A DNA stretch of 64,000 nucleotides. Origin: DATDFB01 sp035276475. Its GTDB lineage: Bacteria; Acidobacteriota; Thermoanaerobaculia; Gp7-AA8. The DNA is taken from positions 83,372 through 147,371 of the forward strand of contig DATELQ010000037.1 of assembly GCA_035276475.1 (NCBI GenBank). The letters run 5' to 3'. Under the pieces are notes generated by a model. It did not search any database, was not told the origin of the DNA, and saw only the letters and a program-made list of their open reading frames with translations. This document shows positions 20,968 to 30,182 of the stretch, in pieces; positions within the stretch are counted from its first letter, which is position 1, and each line of letters starts with the position of its first letter. The position numbers were made by a program, and so were the translations under genes.

Positions 20968-21414
20968 AGCTGTTAGCCGTGGCGGCCAATTCAATGGTAG
21001 GGAATATACCGATCACGACACAGCCAATGCCGACCAGCAGGCAAACGATCCCGATCGACAGCATGTAAGCGCGCGGCCAGTCACGGTACTGGAATTGCCA
21101 CAGCCGAACGACCACCGGGCGACGCCCCGCGCGTCACCCGGATGCCGGTACTCATGAATGAGGCTCGTGCCAAGCGTGAACGCGCATGCCGCCGCCCAGA
21201 AGGCAAGTAGACGATCCATGAATCTTATTGACAGCATCACCATGTACGAACCGCGTCCAATGAATTGAATGACCTCCACAGGCTCGTCGTACTTATAGAG
21301 CCCGAACTGGTCCTTGATCGGGAAAAGCGGCCGTACCTCTGCCAAGCGTCCCCGCGAAAACTCCGCGGAATACTCATCCCTGTCGATCACAAATACAACC
21401 TGCCCTAGCTGCAC
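20903..21414 (-). pseudogene. Small membrane protein, apparently frameshifted
   Basis: Two minus-strand frames join into one plausible product. The first (from about 21414, GTG) reads VQLGQVVFVIDRDEYSAEF, then one hydrophobic segment (LLAFWAAACAFTLGTSLIHEY), and becomes protein-unlike after about 21123. The second, entered near 21118, begins VVRLWQFQYRDWPRAYML and carries a second clear membrane segment (LSIGIVCLLVGIGCVVIGIF). A one-base shift in the GC homopolymers near 21115-21130 would fuse them. The 3' end runs under the end of the giant plus-strand gene. The first frame stays open upstream of the GTG, so the true start is uncertain. I do not recognise the family. The shift may be a real lesion or a sequencing error. 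Confidence 0.45.
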
Positions 21415-21523
21415 GAGCGCGCGGAAGCGCGCGGGCCACGAAGCGGCGAGCCGGTGTCTGTCTGAGCCGCGCCTTGGGCGGCCCCACGTGCGATGCTCAT
21501 CCGTTCGCGTGGGCGGAGGGTAG

Positions 21524-21796
21524 CTATCGGCGCTTCGCGTCGTACATTGCTTTCAACGAACCTAAGATCGTGCGCCCCATTCCCGCCATTTCGTCCGTCG
21601 AGAAGTTCATCGTTTGCAGCTTCTCCTTCGGCACAACGGCCGTCGTGACGAACTTCTTGTGCTCCCATGTCCGTTGCTCTGTTGAGTCACGCAGATACAA
21701 GTCGTCGAAGAAAAAAACGTAAGCGTCATCTTCCTCGACGATCGAGATTGCTACTGCAAGGTGACCACGCTTCCCTCGATCTGACGGTGGTTGCAT
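21524..21796 (-). CDS. Small hypothetical protein directly downstream of RHS gene
   Basis: This encodes 90 residues, soluble, with an acidic beta-rich middle (VEEDDAYVFFFDDLYL) and a helical C-terminus (FSTDEMAGMGRTILGSLKAM). No signal peptide or membrane segment is visible. The ATG is only 7 nt after the RHS stop codon, so the two genes are probably cotranscribed. By position it could be an immunity or accessory protein for the RHS C-terminal domain, but no family is recognised and the function is inference from context only. Codon use matches its neighbours, which argues that it is a real gene and not a shadow. Confidence 0.6.
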   Translation of the reverse strand: MQPPSDRGKRGHLAVAISIVEEDDAYVFFFDDLYLRDSTEQRTWEHKKFVTTAVVPKEKLQTMNFSTDEMAGMGRTILGSLKAMYDAKRR

Positions 21797-21803
21797 AGGT
21801 GTC

Positions 21804-24800
21804 TCAGTACTGGAACGGCGTCGGCGACAAAGGCGTGTGCGGGGGCTCGCCCTTCTTGCATTCGATCCAACGCCACATCGCAGACTGATTGCACGCTTTC
21901 AACTTCGAGTAATTCTTCTTCGATCCGCCCCACCAGTTGAAGCATCGTGCCTGCTCATCTGCCAGTTGGGCGTCGCACTCGTCGTCATGACCATTATCAT
22001 GACATGCGTTGCATGCACCCTTGTACAGTTTTGCCTTTGTAGGCTGCCCGTCGTTATACGAGTTCGCCGCGACGATTAACAATGCGATGGCCACGCCGCC
22101 AGCGACAATGTATGGATTCTTTGTCTTCACGCACGCGTCGATGATCGGGCCTGGCGCCACGTACAGCCCAAGGGAATCCTCGTACTGGATGGGATTGCCC
22201 GCGGCGTACGAGTAGGGTTGTGTCGCCGGGTTCGTTTCGATCCAGAAATGCGTGAAATCCATCGACCCGCCGAATAGCGGATCCGCCTGCGTATACCTCC
22301 CCCACCCGCTCTGGTACCAGCGGAAAATGTTGTAATGCTCGCCGGGTCCGAGGGCGCTGTGCGCGGCGATCTCCTGGCCGGGGAGGCGCAGGGGCTGTTC
22401 CTCTTCGGAGTCGCCGGCGCGGAGCGCGTAGAGGCGGCCGTAGGGCTCGTATTCCGCTCGCCACACGACCTGAGCCGATGCATCGGTTTGAAGGAGCGGC
22501 GTGCCCAGGTGATCGGTGAAGGTGAACCGCGGCGTCAATGACTGTTGGGAGATCTGGGCAACTGCGTGGCCGTTGAACCAGGCGAGTTCCCTCGTATCGG
22601 CTGCGTCATGCACGAGCCGCAACTGAAGCTCTGGCGTATAGACGTAGTCGATCGGCGTGCCGTTGGCGTCGGCATGAACCCGCACGCCTCGTCCGTCATA
22701 TTGGTAGGTGTATTGCCTCGGCGGAGGACCGCAGTTGGGGGGACATTGCACTCCGGACTCGAGGCCGCTCGGGCCGGTAACGCTCCCCAACAAGTTCCGG
22801 CACGAGTACGCGCGAGTCGGTCCCGGGCCGACGGTCGTGTCTTCGCTGTAAGGTTGAAAAAAGCCGTTGATCGAATTCCCGGCCGCGTCATACTCGACAT
22901 CGGCGAGCCGCGGCGTGCTTCCGACGAACGTGAACGCCCCGCTCCAGTTTCCCACTGTCGCAGACAGCAGGTTTCCCATGCGGTCGTAGGCGTAGCTGCC
23001 TGTCCCCCACAAGGCGGCGCCCGTGTTGGCCGCGGTCAGACGATTCAGGTCGTCGTAGCCAAAACTCCTGTCGAAAGCGCCGTTGACGACGTCATGAATG
23101 GAGGTAATGTTGCCGCCGGCATCAGTCTGATACATGTAGTCGGCGATCGTTACCGCGCCCGCTCCGGTCAGTTTGTTTTCCGCAATCCGGTAACGGTTGT
23201 CGTACGACTTCGTCTGTTGCGATCCGTTGCCGAACACGATCTGTGTCTCGGGTCCGAACGGAAGGTACGACGCGGAGGTGACGATCGAGAGAGCCTGGCA
23301 TGTCGGGCAATCGCGCCGGACCATGCTCGCCGGACGATCCGCCGCATCGTAGGTGGTATAGAGCGTTCCGGTTCGCGTGCGGTTGCCGTCGGCGTCGTAG
23401 GCGAAAGGCGTGGCCGAGGGCCAGGGGCCGATCATCCGGTCCTCGCTCCGCAGCAGACCGCGCCGTTCGTATGCATACCCTGTCAAGCCGGACGGGTCGG
23501 TCATCGAAGCCAGACGGCCGATCCCGAACTTCGCCGGCGTCGAATCATCATACGTCCAGGTGACTTGCTCCGTAGAACCGCACGACGAGATCGCCGTCAG
23601 CACGCGTCCCAGCGCGTCGTACGTGCGCACGGTCGTCGCGCCGTTCGCGTCGGTCGTCGACGTGAGATCCCCCGCCGCGTCGTACGAATATGCAGTCACG
23701 CCGGTCACGGGACTGTTCTGCTGCAGCAAGAGACCGAAGTCGTCGTACACATAGTTCGTAACGTTATCGTTCGGATCAGTGACTCCGGCGAGGTTCCCCT
23801 GCACGTCGTACGTGTAGCTCGTCACGATCTGCCCACCGGGCGCGGAGGCGAGCGTCTGCGTGACGACGGAGAGGCGGTTCGCCGCATCGTACGAGTACAC
23901 GGTATTCGGCGTCGTGTGGCGCTCGTCCTTGACGCTGGAGATATTGCCGGCGGGATCGTACGCGTAGACGATCTTCGTCCCGTCCGGATGATCGACCTCG
24001 GCAAGCCGGCCGAAGGAATCGTAGTGGAAGGCGTCGAACCGCTTGACCGTCCACGAGCCCGGTTGTCCGCTGAGAACCCGTTCCGCGGACTTCTTGCCGG
24101 AAGCGGGATCGTAGTCGTACTCAATACGCTCGTAGGCGCCGGGCGCCACCGCGCGCATCGTGGCGCTCATTCGTCCGCGGTCGTCGTACTCGTACGTCGT
24201 TGAGCCGCCGCCCGGCTGCGTCATGGAAGCGAGCGGCCCGGCTGGATTGTAGGTACGCGTAGTGACCAGATCCGTGGCGCAGAGCGCGTCCGCCGCGGTG
24301 TCGCACCCGCTGACGCCGCGCAGCGTCGTCGTGGCCGGACGTCCCAACGCGTCGAACGTCGACTCCGTCGCGACGCCGTTCGAGTCCACCATTCGCGTGA
24401 CGTTGCCGAAGGCGTCATAGCCCTCGAATCGGGTGATGTGACCGGCGGCGTTCCTCATCGCTGCCAAATGGCCGCGCAGCGTGGCCGGGACCGACGCGTC
24501 GATCGGGTAGTAGACGAACGAGGTTACGTCGGCCACATCGGTCCGCGCTCCATCGACGGACCTGGTCAGCCCACTCGGTTGCGGAAGCGAGAACCAGGCG
24601 CTGCTGAAGCTTCCGCCAGGATCGAATGCCGGAGCGAATGGTCCGCCGTTGCCAAACTGCGGCGGATCGCCATAAAGCGATGTCGACGTCGACCGATCGA
24701 TGGACACAGGCTGCGTGCCCGGGCGCCAGCCGCTGATGGTGAGGCTCACCACTTCGCCAGTCGTCGGATGATACGAGCGGGATTCCGTGCGGACCTGACC

Positions 24801-27335
24801 CGGCACGACGCTCGTCGTGGTCGTCACGGTCGGCTTATCGGGCCACTGTGAGTCGCCATATGCGTAGGCGATCGTCAGCGTCGCTGGCGTTCCGATCAGC
24901 GCCGCGGAGGCGAGCGCCGCCGGATCGAGGCGGCAACGATCGGCCGCCGTGGCAGGATCGCACATCGCCGGACGCATGGCTGTCGACGTGGAGACGACGT
25001 TCCCCGACGCGGCGTCATAGGATGACGACGTGACGTATCCCCTCGCATTCTGTTCGCGGACGATGTGCCCTTTGCCGTCGTAGGCATAGACGGCGTCGTC
25101 GGTGCCGCAGTTGCACGACCCACGGATCTCCACCGTACGCATCGTTCCGCCGGCGAAGCGGCTGAAGTAATCGGTGACCCGGCCGCTGGCGTACGACACG
25201 CGCGTCACGGTCTCGCCCGGAACCCGCGCGCCGGAAGCGTTGTACTCGATATTTGTAACGTCGTCGGCGGCGCCGCTCGAGCTGAGCGCGTGTCCGGCCG
25301 CGTCGTAGGTGTGGCCCTCGATCAACCGTCCGCCGCCGTCGCGGGCCGCCAGAATTCCGGCGCTGCCGTACGTGTAGACGCGCCAGGCCGAACCACTGAC
25401 GTTCACCGTCGCGAGATTGCCGGAGCCGTCGTATCCGTACGTCCATACGAGACTCGGCTGTCCGTCGACGGAGATCGTATCGATCGTACCGCTCGTACCG
25501 AGGGCGATGGTCCAGCTCCACGTTCCCCGGCTGTCCTCCACGCGCGAGGGCTTGCCGTTCACGTACGTGATCCGCACTTCATACTGCCCGGCCAGCGAGC
25601 GCAGCGCGATCAGACGGCCATCCGAGGCTCGAAAGACGCGCGCGACTGCGGCGCCGGCCTCGCGGTATGCGAAGGTCGCCGCCGCGCCGTCGTACGTCAA
25701 CGTCCCGGTCATCCGCGTGCCCGCGGGCCATATCTGGCGATAGACGCCGGCACGCCGGGCAAAGACGACGCGGTCGTTCGGATCGACGCTGAAGCTCACG
25801 ATCTCGCGGCCATCTTGATCGCCCCAGCTCCGCAGAAGCGTGTCGAAGACAGAGGTCCAGCCGCGGCCGAACACGCCTGTAGTTGTGAGCTGGCTATCGA
25901 ACGTCCGCGCGAGCGGCGCGATCGGGGTGCCGGGCAGCGGATCGCGGTCCGTCAGCCGCATGTTGCCGTTGGTCACACGGATCGGCGACCCGACGCAGGA
26001 AGGACATTGTGTGGAGCACGATGGATCGCATTGTGGAAGTGCGATGGGCGTCGAGCTCTCCGCCGTCTCGTCGCCGCAGGCGACGGCGTGGACGAGCAGG
26101 AGGTCGTGATCCGTACCCGGTAGACACGCCGGAAGAGCGACCTGCCACGTGCCGGTCATCGTCGCCGGCCGCGTCTCCGCCAGCACCTGGCCGGTCGAGG
26201 CCCAAACGAGCTCCACCAGACGCTGCGTCGACGAATTCGTTCGCGGGAACGAATAATTGACCACGGCGACCGGAGGCGACACGCTCGTGTCGAGCGCGAC
26301 GCCGACGGCCGGCGTATGGTCGGTGTTGACCGTTGTCGAGTCCTGGGCGATGTAGTCGGGATCGGTCGGGTATCGCGTCGGGGAAACGCCGCCGCACGCC
26401 CATGCCGTGGCCACGAGCACGTGAGACCCGGGGGCAGCGCAGGCGAGATTGACGGGGACGGTGAAGGTGCCGGACTGCGCGTCGAACGTATCTTCCCTCA
26501 ACAGACTGCCGTCGAGCGTCAAGCGAACGCGCCGATGGGCGAAGGAGTTCGTATTGGGAAAATCGTACATGACGGTCGCTGTTCCGGTGCCGTCGAGGGC
26601 TGCGCTATCCGCATACGAGACGCTGACGGCCGGCTTCGGGTTCACCGACTTCGTAATCACTGCGGAATGCGCGATGAATGCCGGATCGGTGGGATACGTC
26701 GTCGGCGAGACGCGGCCACAGGCGAATGCGATGGCCTGGTATGTGTGCACGCCTTTCTGGCAGGTGAGGCTCAATGGAAACTGCCACGTCCCGCTCTCGT
26801 TGTCGAACGTCTCTTCCCACGTCGTTCCACCGTCCGTCGTGAACCGGACTCGCCGATGGGCGAAGTTATCCGTATTCGGAAAGCTGTAATTGATCGTGAC
26901 GGTGGTGTTTCCCTGAGAATCGGGATCGGGAATGTCGAGAGAGACCGTCGGAGTCGTATTGATGCTGAACGATGTCGACGCCGTCCCGGCGGTGTCGATG
27001 GCGCAACTCGAGCCATCGGTTCGGCCGCAACCGCCGCTGGCCGTCAATGTGTACGTTCCGGTCTTGAGGCAGACCGTATTGATCGTGCCTGTGAGCGTGC
27101 AGGTGGTATCCGACGGGCAGCTCTTCGACCCGACCTGACTGCCGTTCATTGAGACGCTCACGCTCGTCGCACCGCATTGGCCCGACGACGTTGCTGTGTA
27201 CGACAACGAGCCGTTCGATGGCGCGCCGGCGTTCAGCGTGACGGAACAGGTGCTGAATGCCGGCGTGGGGAGGAAAAGCGTCGCCGCAGTGACGAGCAAC
27301 GCCGGAATGACTCCGAGCGACCGGAAATGTCTCAT
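21804..27335 (-). CDS. Secreted RHS/YD-repeat protein with Cys-rich C-terminal tail
   Basis: The product is 1,843 residues. The ATG at 27335 is chosen because it follows AAGGGGG at good spacing and opens a signal peptide (MRHFRSLGVIPALLVTAATL); the longer open frame has no support. After the signal come three Ig-like repeats marked NYSFPxTxxxxxR(R/L)V (about residues 85-450), a Cys-rich linker (CSTQCPSC), a DUF6531-like entry domain (LARTFDSQLTTTGVFGRGW), many YD repeats (about 680-1560), and an RHS core with DHLGTPLLQTD and RWYQSGWGRYTQADPL. The core ends NPIQYEDSLGL, where the canonical self-cleavage site DPxGL has Ser in place of Pro. The last 119 residues (21807-22163) hold a membrane-like helix (IVAGGVAIALLIVAA) and seven Cys. 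RHS proteins form a shell around a C-terminal toxin; here the tail's activity is unknown. Confidence 0.85.
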   Translation of the reverse strand: MRHFRSLGVIPALLVTAATLFLPTPAFSTCSVTLNAGAPSNGSLSYTATSSGQCGATSVSVSMNGSQVGSKSCPSDTTCTLTGTINTVCLKTGTYTLTASGGCGRTDGSSCAIDTAGTASTSFSINTTPTVSLDIPDPDSQGNTTVTINYSFPNTDNFAHRRVRFTTDGGTTWEETFDNESGTWQFPLSLTCQKGVHTYQAIAFACGRVSPTTYPTDPAFIAHSAVITKSVNPKPAVSVSYADSAALDGTGTATVMYDFPNTNSFAHRRVRLTLDGSLLREDTFDAQSGTFTVPVNLACAAPGSHVLVATAWACGGVSPTRYPTDPDYIAQDSTTVNTDHTPAVGVALDTSVSPPVAVVNYSFPRTNSSTQRLVELVWASTGQVLAETRPATMTGTWQVALPACLPGTDHDLLLVHAVACGDETAESSTPIALPQCDPSCSTQCPSCVGSPIRVTNGNMRLTDRDPLPGTPIAPLARTFDSQLTTTGVFGRGWTSVFDTLLRSWGDQDGREIVSFSVDPNDRVVFARRAGVYRQIWPAGTRMTGTLTYDGAAATFAYREAGAAVARVFRASDGRLIALRSLAGQYEVRITYVNGKPSRVEDSRGTWSWTIALGTSGTIDTISVDGQPSLVWTYGYDGSGNLATVNVSGSAWRVYTYGSAGILAARDGGGRLIEGHTYDAAGHALSSSGAADDVTNIEYNASGARVPGETVTRVSYASGRVTDYFSRFAGGTMRTVEIRGSCNCGTDDAVYAYDGKGHIVREQNARGYVTSSSYDAASGNVVSTSTAMRPAMCDPATAADRCRLDPAALASAALIGTPATLTIAYAYGDSQWPDKPTVTTTTSVVPGQVRTESRSYHPTTGEVVSLTISGWRPGTQPVSIDRSTSTSLYGDPPQFGNGGPFAPAFDPGGSFSSAWFSLPQPSGLTRSVDGARTDVADVTSFVYYPIDASVPATLRGHLAAMRNAAGHITRFEGYDAFGNVTRMVDSNGVATESTFDALGRPATTTLRGVSGCDTAADALCATDLVTTRTYNPAGPLASMTQPGGGSTTYEYDDRGRMSATMRAVAPGAYERIEYDYDPASGKKSAERVLSGQPGSWTVKRFDAFHYDSFGRLAEVDHPDGTKIVYAYDPAGNISSVKDERHTTPNTVYSYDAANRLSVVTQTLASAPGGQIVTSYTYDVQGNLAGVTDPNDNVTNYVYDDFGLLLQQNSPVTGVTAYSYDAAGDLTSTTDANGATTVRTYDALGRVLTAISSCGSTEQVTWTYDDSTPAKFGIGRLASMTDPSGLTGYAYERRGLLRSEDRMIGPWPSATPFAYDADGNRTRTGTLYTTYDAADRPASMVRRDCPTCQALSIVTSASYLPFGPETQIVFGNGSQQTKSYDNRYRIAENKLTGAGAVTIADYMYQTDAGGNITSIHDVVNGAFDRSFGYDDLNRLTAANTGAALWGTGSYAYDRMGNLLSATVGNWSGAFTFVGSTPRLADVEYDAAGNSINGFFQPYSEDTTVGPGPTRAYSCRNLLGSVTGPSGLESGVQCPPNCGPPPRQYTYQYDGRGVRVHADANGTPIDYVYTPELQLRLVHDAADTRELAWFNGHAVAQISQQSLTPRFTFTDHLGTPLLQTDASAQVVWRAEYEPYGRLYALRAGDSEEEQPLRLPGQEIAAHSALGPGEHYNIFRWYQSGWGRYTQADPLFGGSMDFTHFWIETNPATQPYSYAAGNPIQYEDSLGLYVAPGPIIDACVKTKNPYIVAGGVAIALLIVAANSYNDGQPTKAKLYKGACNACHDNGHDDECDAQLADEQARCFNWWGGSKKNYSKLKACNQSAMWRWIECKKGEPPHTPLSPTPFQY

Positions 27336-27485
27336 GTGCGCCCCCTTGTGGCGTATTTCTTGACCGGTTCGCCATGCCGCCTGTACGTACGGGTCGCGCA
27401 GCGCAGGATTACAGTGAGTTGTTGCGTCTCTCTGTCGTTCCGGCATGGCACCGCGAAATTCGCAGAGCAGGCCGGCGCTGTCTAC

Positions 27486-27917
27486 TCACATTTCATGACT
27501 TCGGCGCGTGGGGCGCGCGAGAATCATTTCGATCTCGACGATTTCCTTCACTGTGTCGCATTTCATGACCTCGCGGCGGTACGCGCCGGGTGTCTTGCCG
27601 TAGGCGTCGAGAAAGCAGCGATAGAACGTCGCCACCGTTCCAAATGCGCTGGCCAGTGCGACTTCACGGTTCGACATCGGCGTCGCGCGCAGCAGGTACG
27701 CCGCATACGCCAATTGCCGGCGGCGGAGATAGTTGCGGACGGAGAGGCCGGTGACGGCGGCCACGAAGCGGCTCAGATACGGTTGCGTCCACAGAATCGT
27801 AGAGGCGAACTCCGTCGCGCGGGCCGCCGTGCGGCTCCGGTAGCACGCCAGAAGATAGAGCGCGGCGGCCCGCTCCAGGCGGCGACGGTCGCGGGAGCTG
27901 AAGATATTCGCCCTCAT
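27486..27917 (-). CDS. AraC-family HTH transcriptional regulator (DNA-binding domain only)
   Basis: The 143 residues are almost entirely an AraC/XylS-type double helix-turn-helix. The first helix pair is around TILWTQPYLSRFVAAVTG and the second is GTVATFYRCFLDAYGKTPGAYRR, which matches the family's C-terminal signature. There is no separate ligand-binding domain. The start codon overlaps a palindrome (27915-27958) that could be its own operator. It lies 150 bp upstream of the RHS gene on the same strand and may regulate it. Confidence 0.8.
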   Translation of the reverse strand: MRANIFSSRDRRRLERAAALYLLACYRSRTAARATEFASTILWTQPYLSRFVAAVTGLSVRNYLRRRQLAYAAYLLRATPMSNREVALASAFGTVATFYRCFLDAYGKTPGAYRREVMKCDTVKEIVEIEMILARPTRRSHEM

Positions 27918-27958
27918 GACAGGGGAGCGGCGCGCTGCGCGCGAGCACTCCTGTCATG
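27915..27958. promoter_or_regulatory. Palindrome over the AraC-type start codon
   Basis: Perfect 9 bp arms CATGACAGG and CCTGTCATG are separated by 26 bp of GC-rich sequence. The left arm includes the regulator's start codon. This is either an autoregulatory binding site or a hairpin that masks initiation. No other copy was seen in the window. Confidence 0.4.
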
Positions 27959-28047
27959 GAGTGCCGGAATGTTCCGAACTCCTACCCCGCGGAACGATGG
28001 CGAAGCGGCGATTTTTCAGTGACGGGTCCGCCGTTGACCCCAACGTG

Positions 28048-28224
28048 TTATGGCTTTGGTCCGCCGAGTTGATCGAGAACGGTGACGATCAGCCGGACGA
28101 TCTGGCTGCCCAGCGTCCGCTCTGCGCGCCGCGGATCATCATCCCTCGGCGACGCGAACGCGCCTTGCGCAGCGAGCACGACCAACAGCGAAAGCACAGC
28201 CAGGCGATTCGATACACGTCGCAT
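28048..28224 (-). CDS. Small exported peptide, 58 aa
   Basis: It begins MRRVSNRLAVLSLLVVLAAQ and then reads GAFASPRDD, a clear signal peptide with an Ala-x-Ala-like cleavage site. The mature part is about 33 residues, with a charged stretch (RDDDPRRAERTL) and an amphipathic helix (SQIVRLIVTVLDQLGG). The ATG at 28224 is preceded by GAGGAG at good spacing, stronger evidence than the longer open frame offers. I recognise no family. It stands alone between the AraC-type regulator and the sigma operon. Confidence 0.6.
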   Translation of the reverse strand: MRRVSNRLAVLSLLVVLAAQGAFASPRDDDPRRAERTLGSQIVRLIVTVLDQLGGPKP

Positions 28225-28314
28225 GAGCCCTCCTCGGTTCCGGCGATGTCGCGCCGGCGCAGGCATGTGGAGGGCGCCCTCGTAATGAACGGGGTTCCAT
28301 GAGAGGTGGAAGTC

Positions 28315-29649
28315 TTAGAACTTTTCGTCGGGCGGGCGAAAGATGAGCGCCGGCTCGCGCTCCAGACGGGAGATGAATCGCCGGACGTGCTGGATCGCCT
28401 GCGGTTGCGCGTCGTCGCCGCTCGCCGCTTCTTTCAGATAGGCGAATGCGGCGAGCGCGCTGGTCAGCATCCCTGCATCCGTGAAACTCTCAATGATCTC
28501 GCTGGCGAGAAGGGCGATCTCGGCGCTGCGGCCGAGGGCGTGCAGCGCATCCATCATGTCGAGCGCGACGAGCGCTTCGTCGCTGAGCATCGCCCGCGAC
28601 CGGAACTTCTCCCGCACATCGCAAAACCGCTTCAACGCCTCGTCCGCTTTGCCGGACGCCAGCACCACGAGTACGAAGCCCCACTCCGGCCGCAGTGCCT
28701 CGGCCGCCATATCGAGCTCTCGGAACAACTGCATGCTTCGCTGAAAGTATTGAACGGCTGCAGAGAGATCTCCGAGCTCGTAGGCGCAGCGTCCGACGGT
28801 GTTGCTCTCGCGGGCGATCCAGGCAAGATCCTCTTCGGCCTCGCCCCACGCCAGCAACTCTTCGTACACCGCACACGCGCCGCGGATATCCCCTTGACCG
28901 AACATCGCGTTCGCCAGCCAATGTCGCACCCGCATGTATCGATCCGTCTCGCCGAGTGACTCATAGATCGCCGCGCTCGCGAGGAGCAGCTCGCTTGCGG
29001 CGGCGAACTCGCCTCGGTAGTAGTGGACGATCGCGCGCGCGTGCTGAACGATGGCCTGGCCGGCCGCGGCGCCAGGCGCGTTGCGAAACGCGCGCTCCGC
29101 GTGATCGAGCGCGTCGAGAGAGGCGTCGTAGCGGCCGAGCGCCGCCAGCGCATTCGCACGCTCCTTCCATGCATGCGCCCGCAACTCGTACATGGCGCCC
29201 GGCGGATACCCAGTCAACGCCTCGGCCACCTCGATCGCTGCGTCGGCGAACGTGAGCGCCTCCAACGGCTCGCGGTCGCAGGCTTCGCTTGCCGCGCGAA
29301 GCAGCCGCCGCGCCACGCCTGCGGTCAGGAACTTGCGGCGGGTCGCGAAGTTCGCCAACGCCACACGTGCCGGATTGGTGAGCAATTCCGCGAGAAGCTC
29401 CTCCGCCGCAGAATCCTCGGCGGCGAGACGCCCGGCCAAGTCGCGCGTCGCGTCGCGCGGCGGCGACGTGTCGCTTTCGGCCATCTCCCACGCTTCCGCA
29501 TCGACAAGACCGGCATCGATGGAGCGAATGAACGCGAGGGTGGCGCTGCACTGCGGGCAGCCGGCGACGTGCGTCTCGATCTCTGCGTTCGCGGCAGCCT
29601 CGGGATCGAAGGCGTATCGATCGAGCTCGTCTTCCGTCGGATGGCTCAT
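28315..29649 (-). CDS. Zinc-finger anti-sigma factor fused to TPR domain
   Basis: The product is 444 residues starting MSHPTEDELDRYAFDPEA. The N-terminal 40 residues carry the HxxxCxxC zinc-binding anti-sigma signature (HVAGCPQC). The remainder is all-helical and TPR-like (for example AYELGDLSAAVQYFQRSMQLF). No membrane segment is evident, so it is probably a cytoplasmic anti-sigma factor with a protein-interaction sensor. Its ATG overlaps the stop of the ECF sigma gene (ATGA), which is the typical arrangement for a sigma factor and its dedicated inhibitor. The product begins with the anti-sigma domain, so the longer open frame upstream is not used. Confidence 0.82.
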   Translation of the reverse strand: MSHPTEDELDRYAFDPEAAANAEIETHVAGCPQCSATLAFIRSIDAGLVDAEAWEMAESDTSPPRDATRDLAGRLAAEDSAAEELLAELLTNPARVALANFATRRKFLTAGVARRLLRAASEACDREPLEALTFADAAIEVAEALTGYPPGAMYELRAHAWKERANALAALGRYDASLDALDHAERAFRNAPGAAAGQAIVQHARAIVHYYRGEFAAASELLLASAAIYESLGETDRYMRVRHWLANAMFGQGDIRGACAVYEELLAWGEAEEDLAWIARESNTVGRCAYELGDLSAAVQYFQRSMQLFRELDMAAEALRPEWGFVLVVLASGKADEALKRFCDVREKFRSRAMLSDEALVALDMMDALHALGRSAEIALLASEIIESFTDAGMLTSALAAFAYLKEAASGDDAQPQAIQHVRRFISRLEREPALIFRPPDEKF

Positions 29650-30182
29650 GGCAAAAGGGACCGTACGATCGCTCGCGCGTTCTTGCGGCATCGATGGAGA
29701 AGGAAGAGCACGTAATCGGGCGTCGTCTCCCGGCTCGATGCAATGGCCGCCGTGGTCTCCCCTTCGACGTAGTAGCGGTGCAGCAAGTCTCGGCACTTGC
29801 TGCCGATGCGCGAGAGCGTCGTCGCGATCAGCAGCTTGCGGCCGAGAACGTCGACGATGGCGTCGTCTCCGGCCGGAAGCACGACATCGACTCGCGCCAG
29901 CGCGGCCTCCTCGTTCTTCCGTTCGCGCCAGTAGTGACGCGCCGCGTTACAGATCGCGCCGATCAGGTATGGCCTCGGGCTCTTGACCGTCGCCGGATTC
30001 GCGAGGTAGGTCGCGAAGACGTCGTGCACGAGCGCATCCGCGTCTTCATGCGGGACGTGAAACTTGCGGGTGGCGATGTAGCGAAGCAGCGGCGCGTGAC
30101 GGGTGTAGAGGTCATCCGCCGCAGACACGCTCGCCTGAAACGCCAGCTCACTCGTCGTCGCGGCCGCCTGTTCGCTGCTCAC
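29646..30182 (-). CDS. ECF-type RNA polymerase sigma factor
   Basis: The product is 178 residues from a GTG at 30182, chosen because that GTG overlaps the TGA of the upstream regulator (GTGA), implying translational coupling. Region 2 contains ADALVHDVFATYLANP. Region 4 contains LLHRYYVEGETTAAIASS followed by the HTH recognition stretch YVLFLLHRCRKNAR. ECF factors redirect RNA polymerase to stress or envelope regulons. It is followed by its probable anti-sigma factor with a 4 nt overlap. Confidence 0.85.
   Translation of the reverse strand: MSSEQAAATTSELAFQASVSAADDLYTRHAPLLRYIATRKFHVPHEDADALVHDVFATYLANPATVKSPRPYLIGAICNAARHYWRERKNEEAALARVDVVLPAGDDAIVDVLGRKLLIATTLSRIGSKCRDLLHRYYVEGETTAAIASSRETTPDYVLFLLHRCRKNARAIVRSLLP

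Noticed and set aside
22545..24203. 552-codon plus-strand frame opposite the RHS gene
   Set aside because: Shadow of YD-repeat codons; no motifs and no ribosome-binding site.
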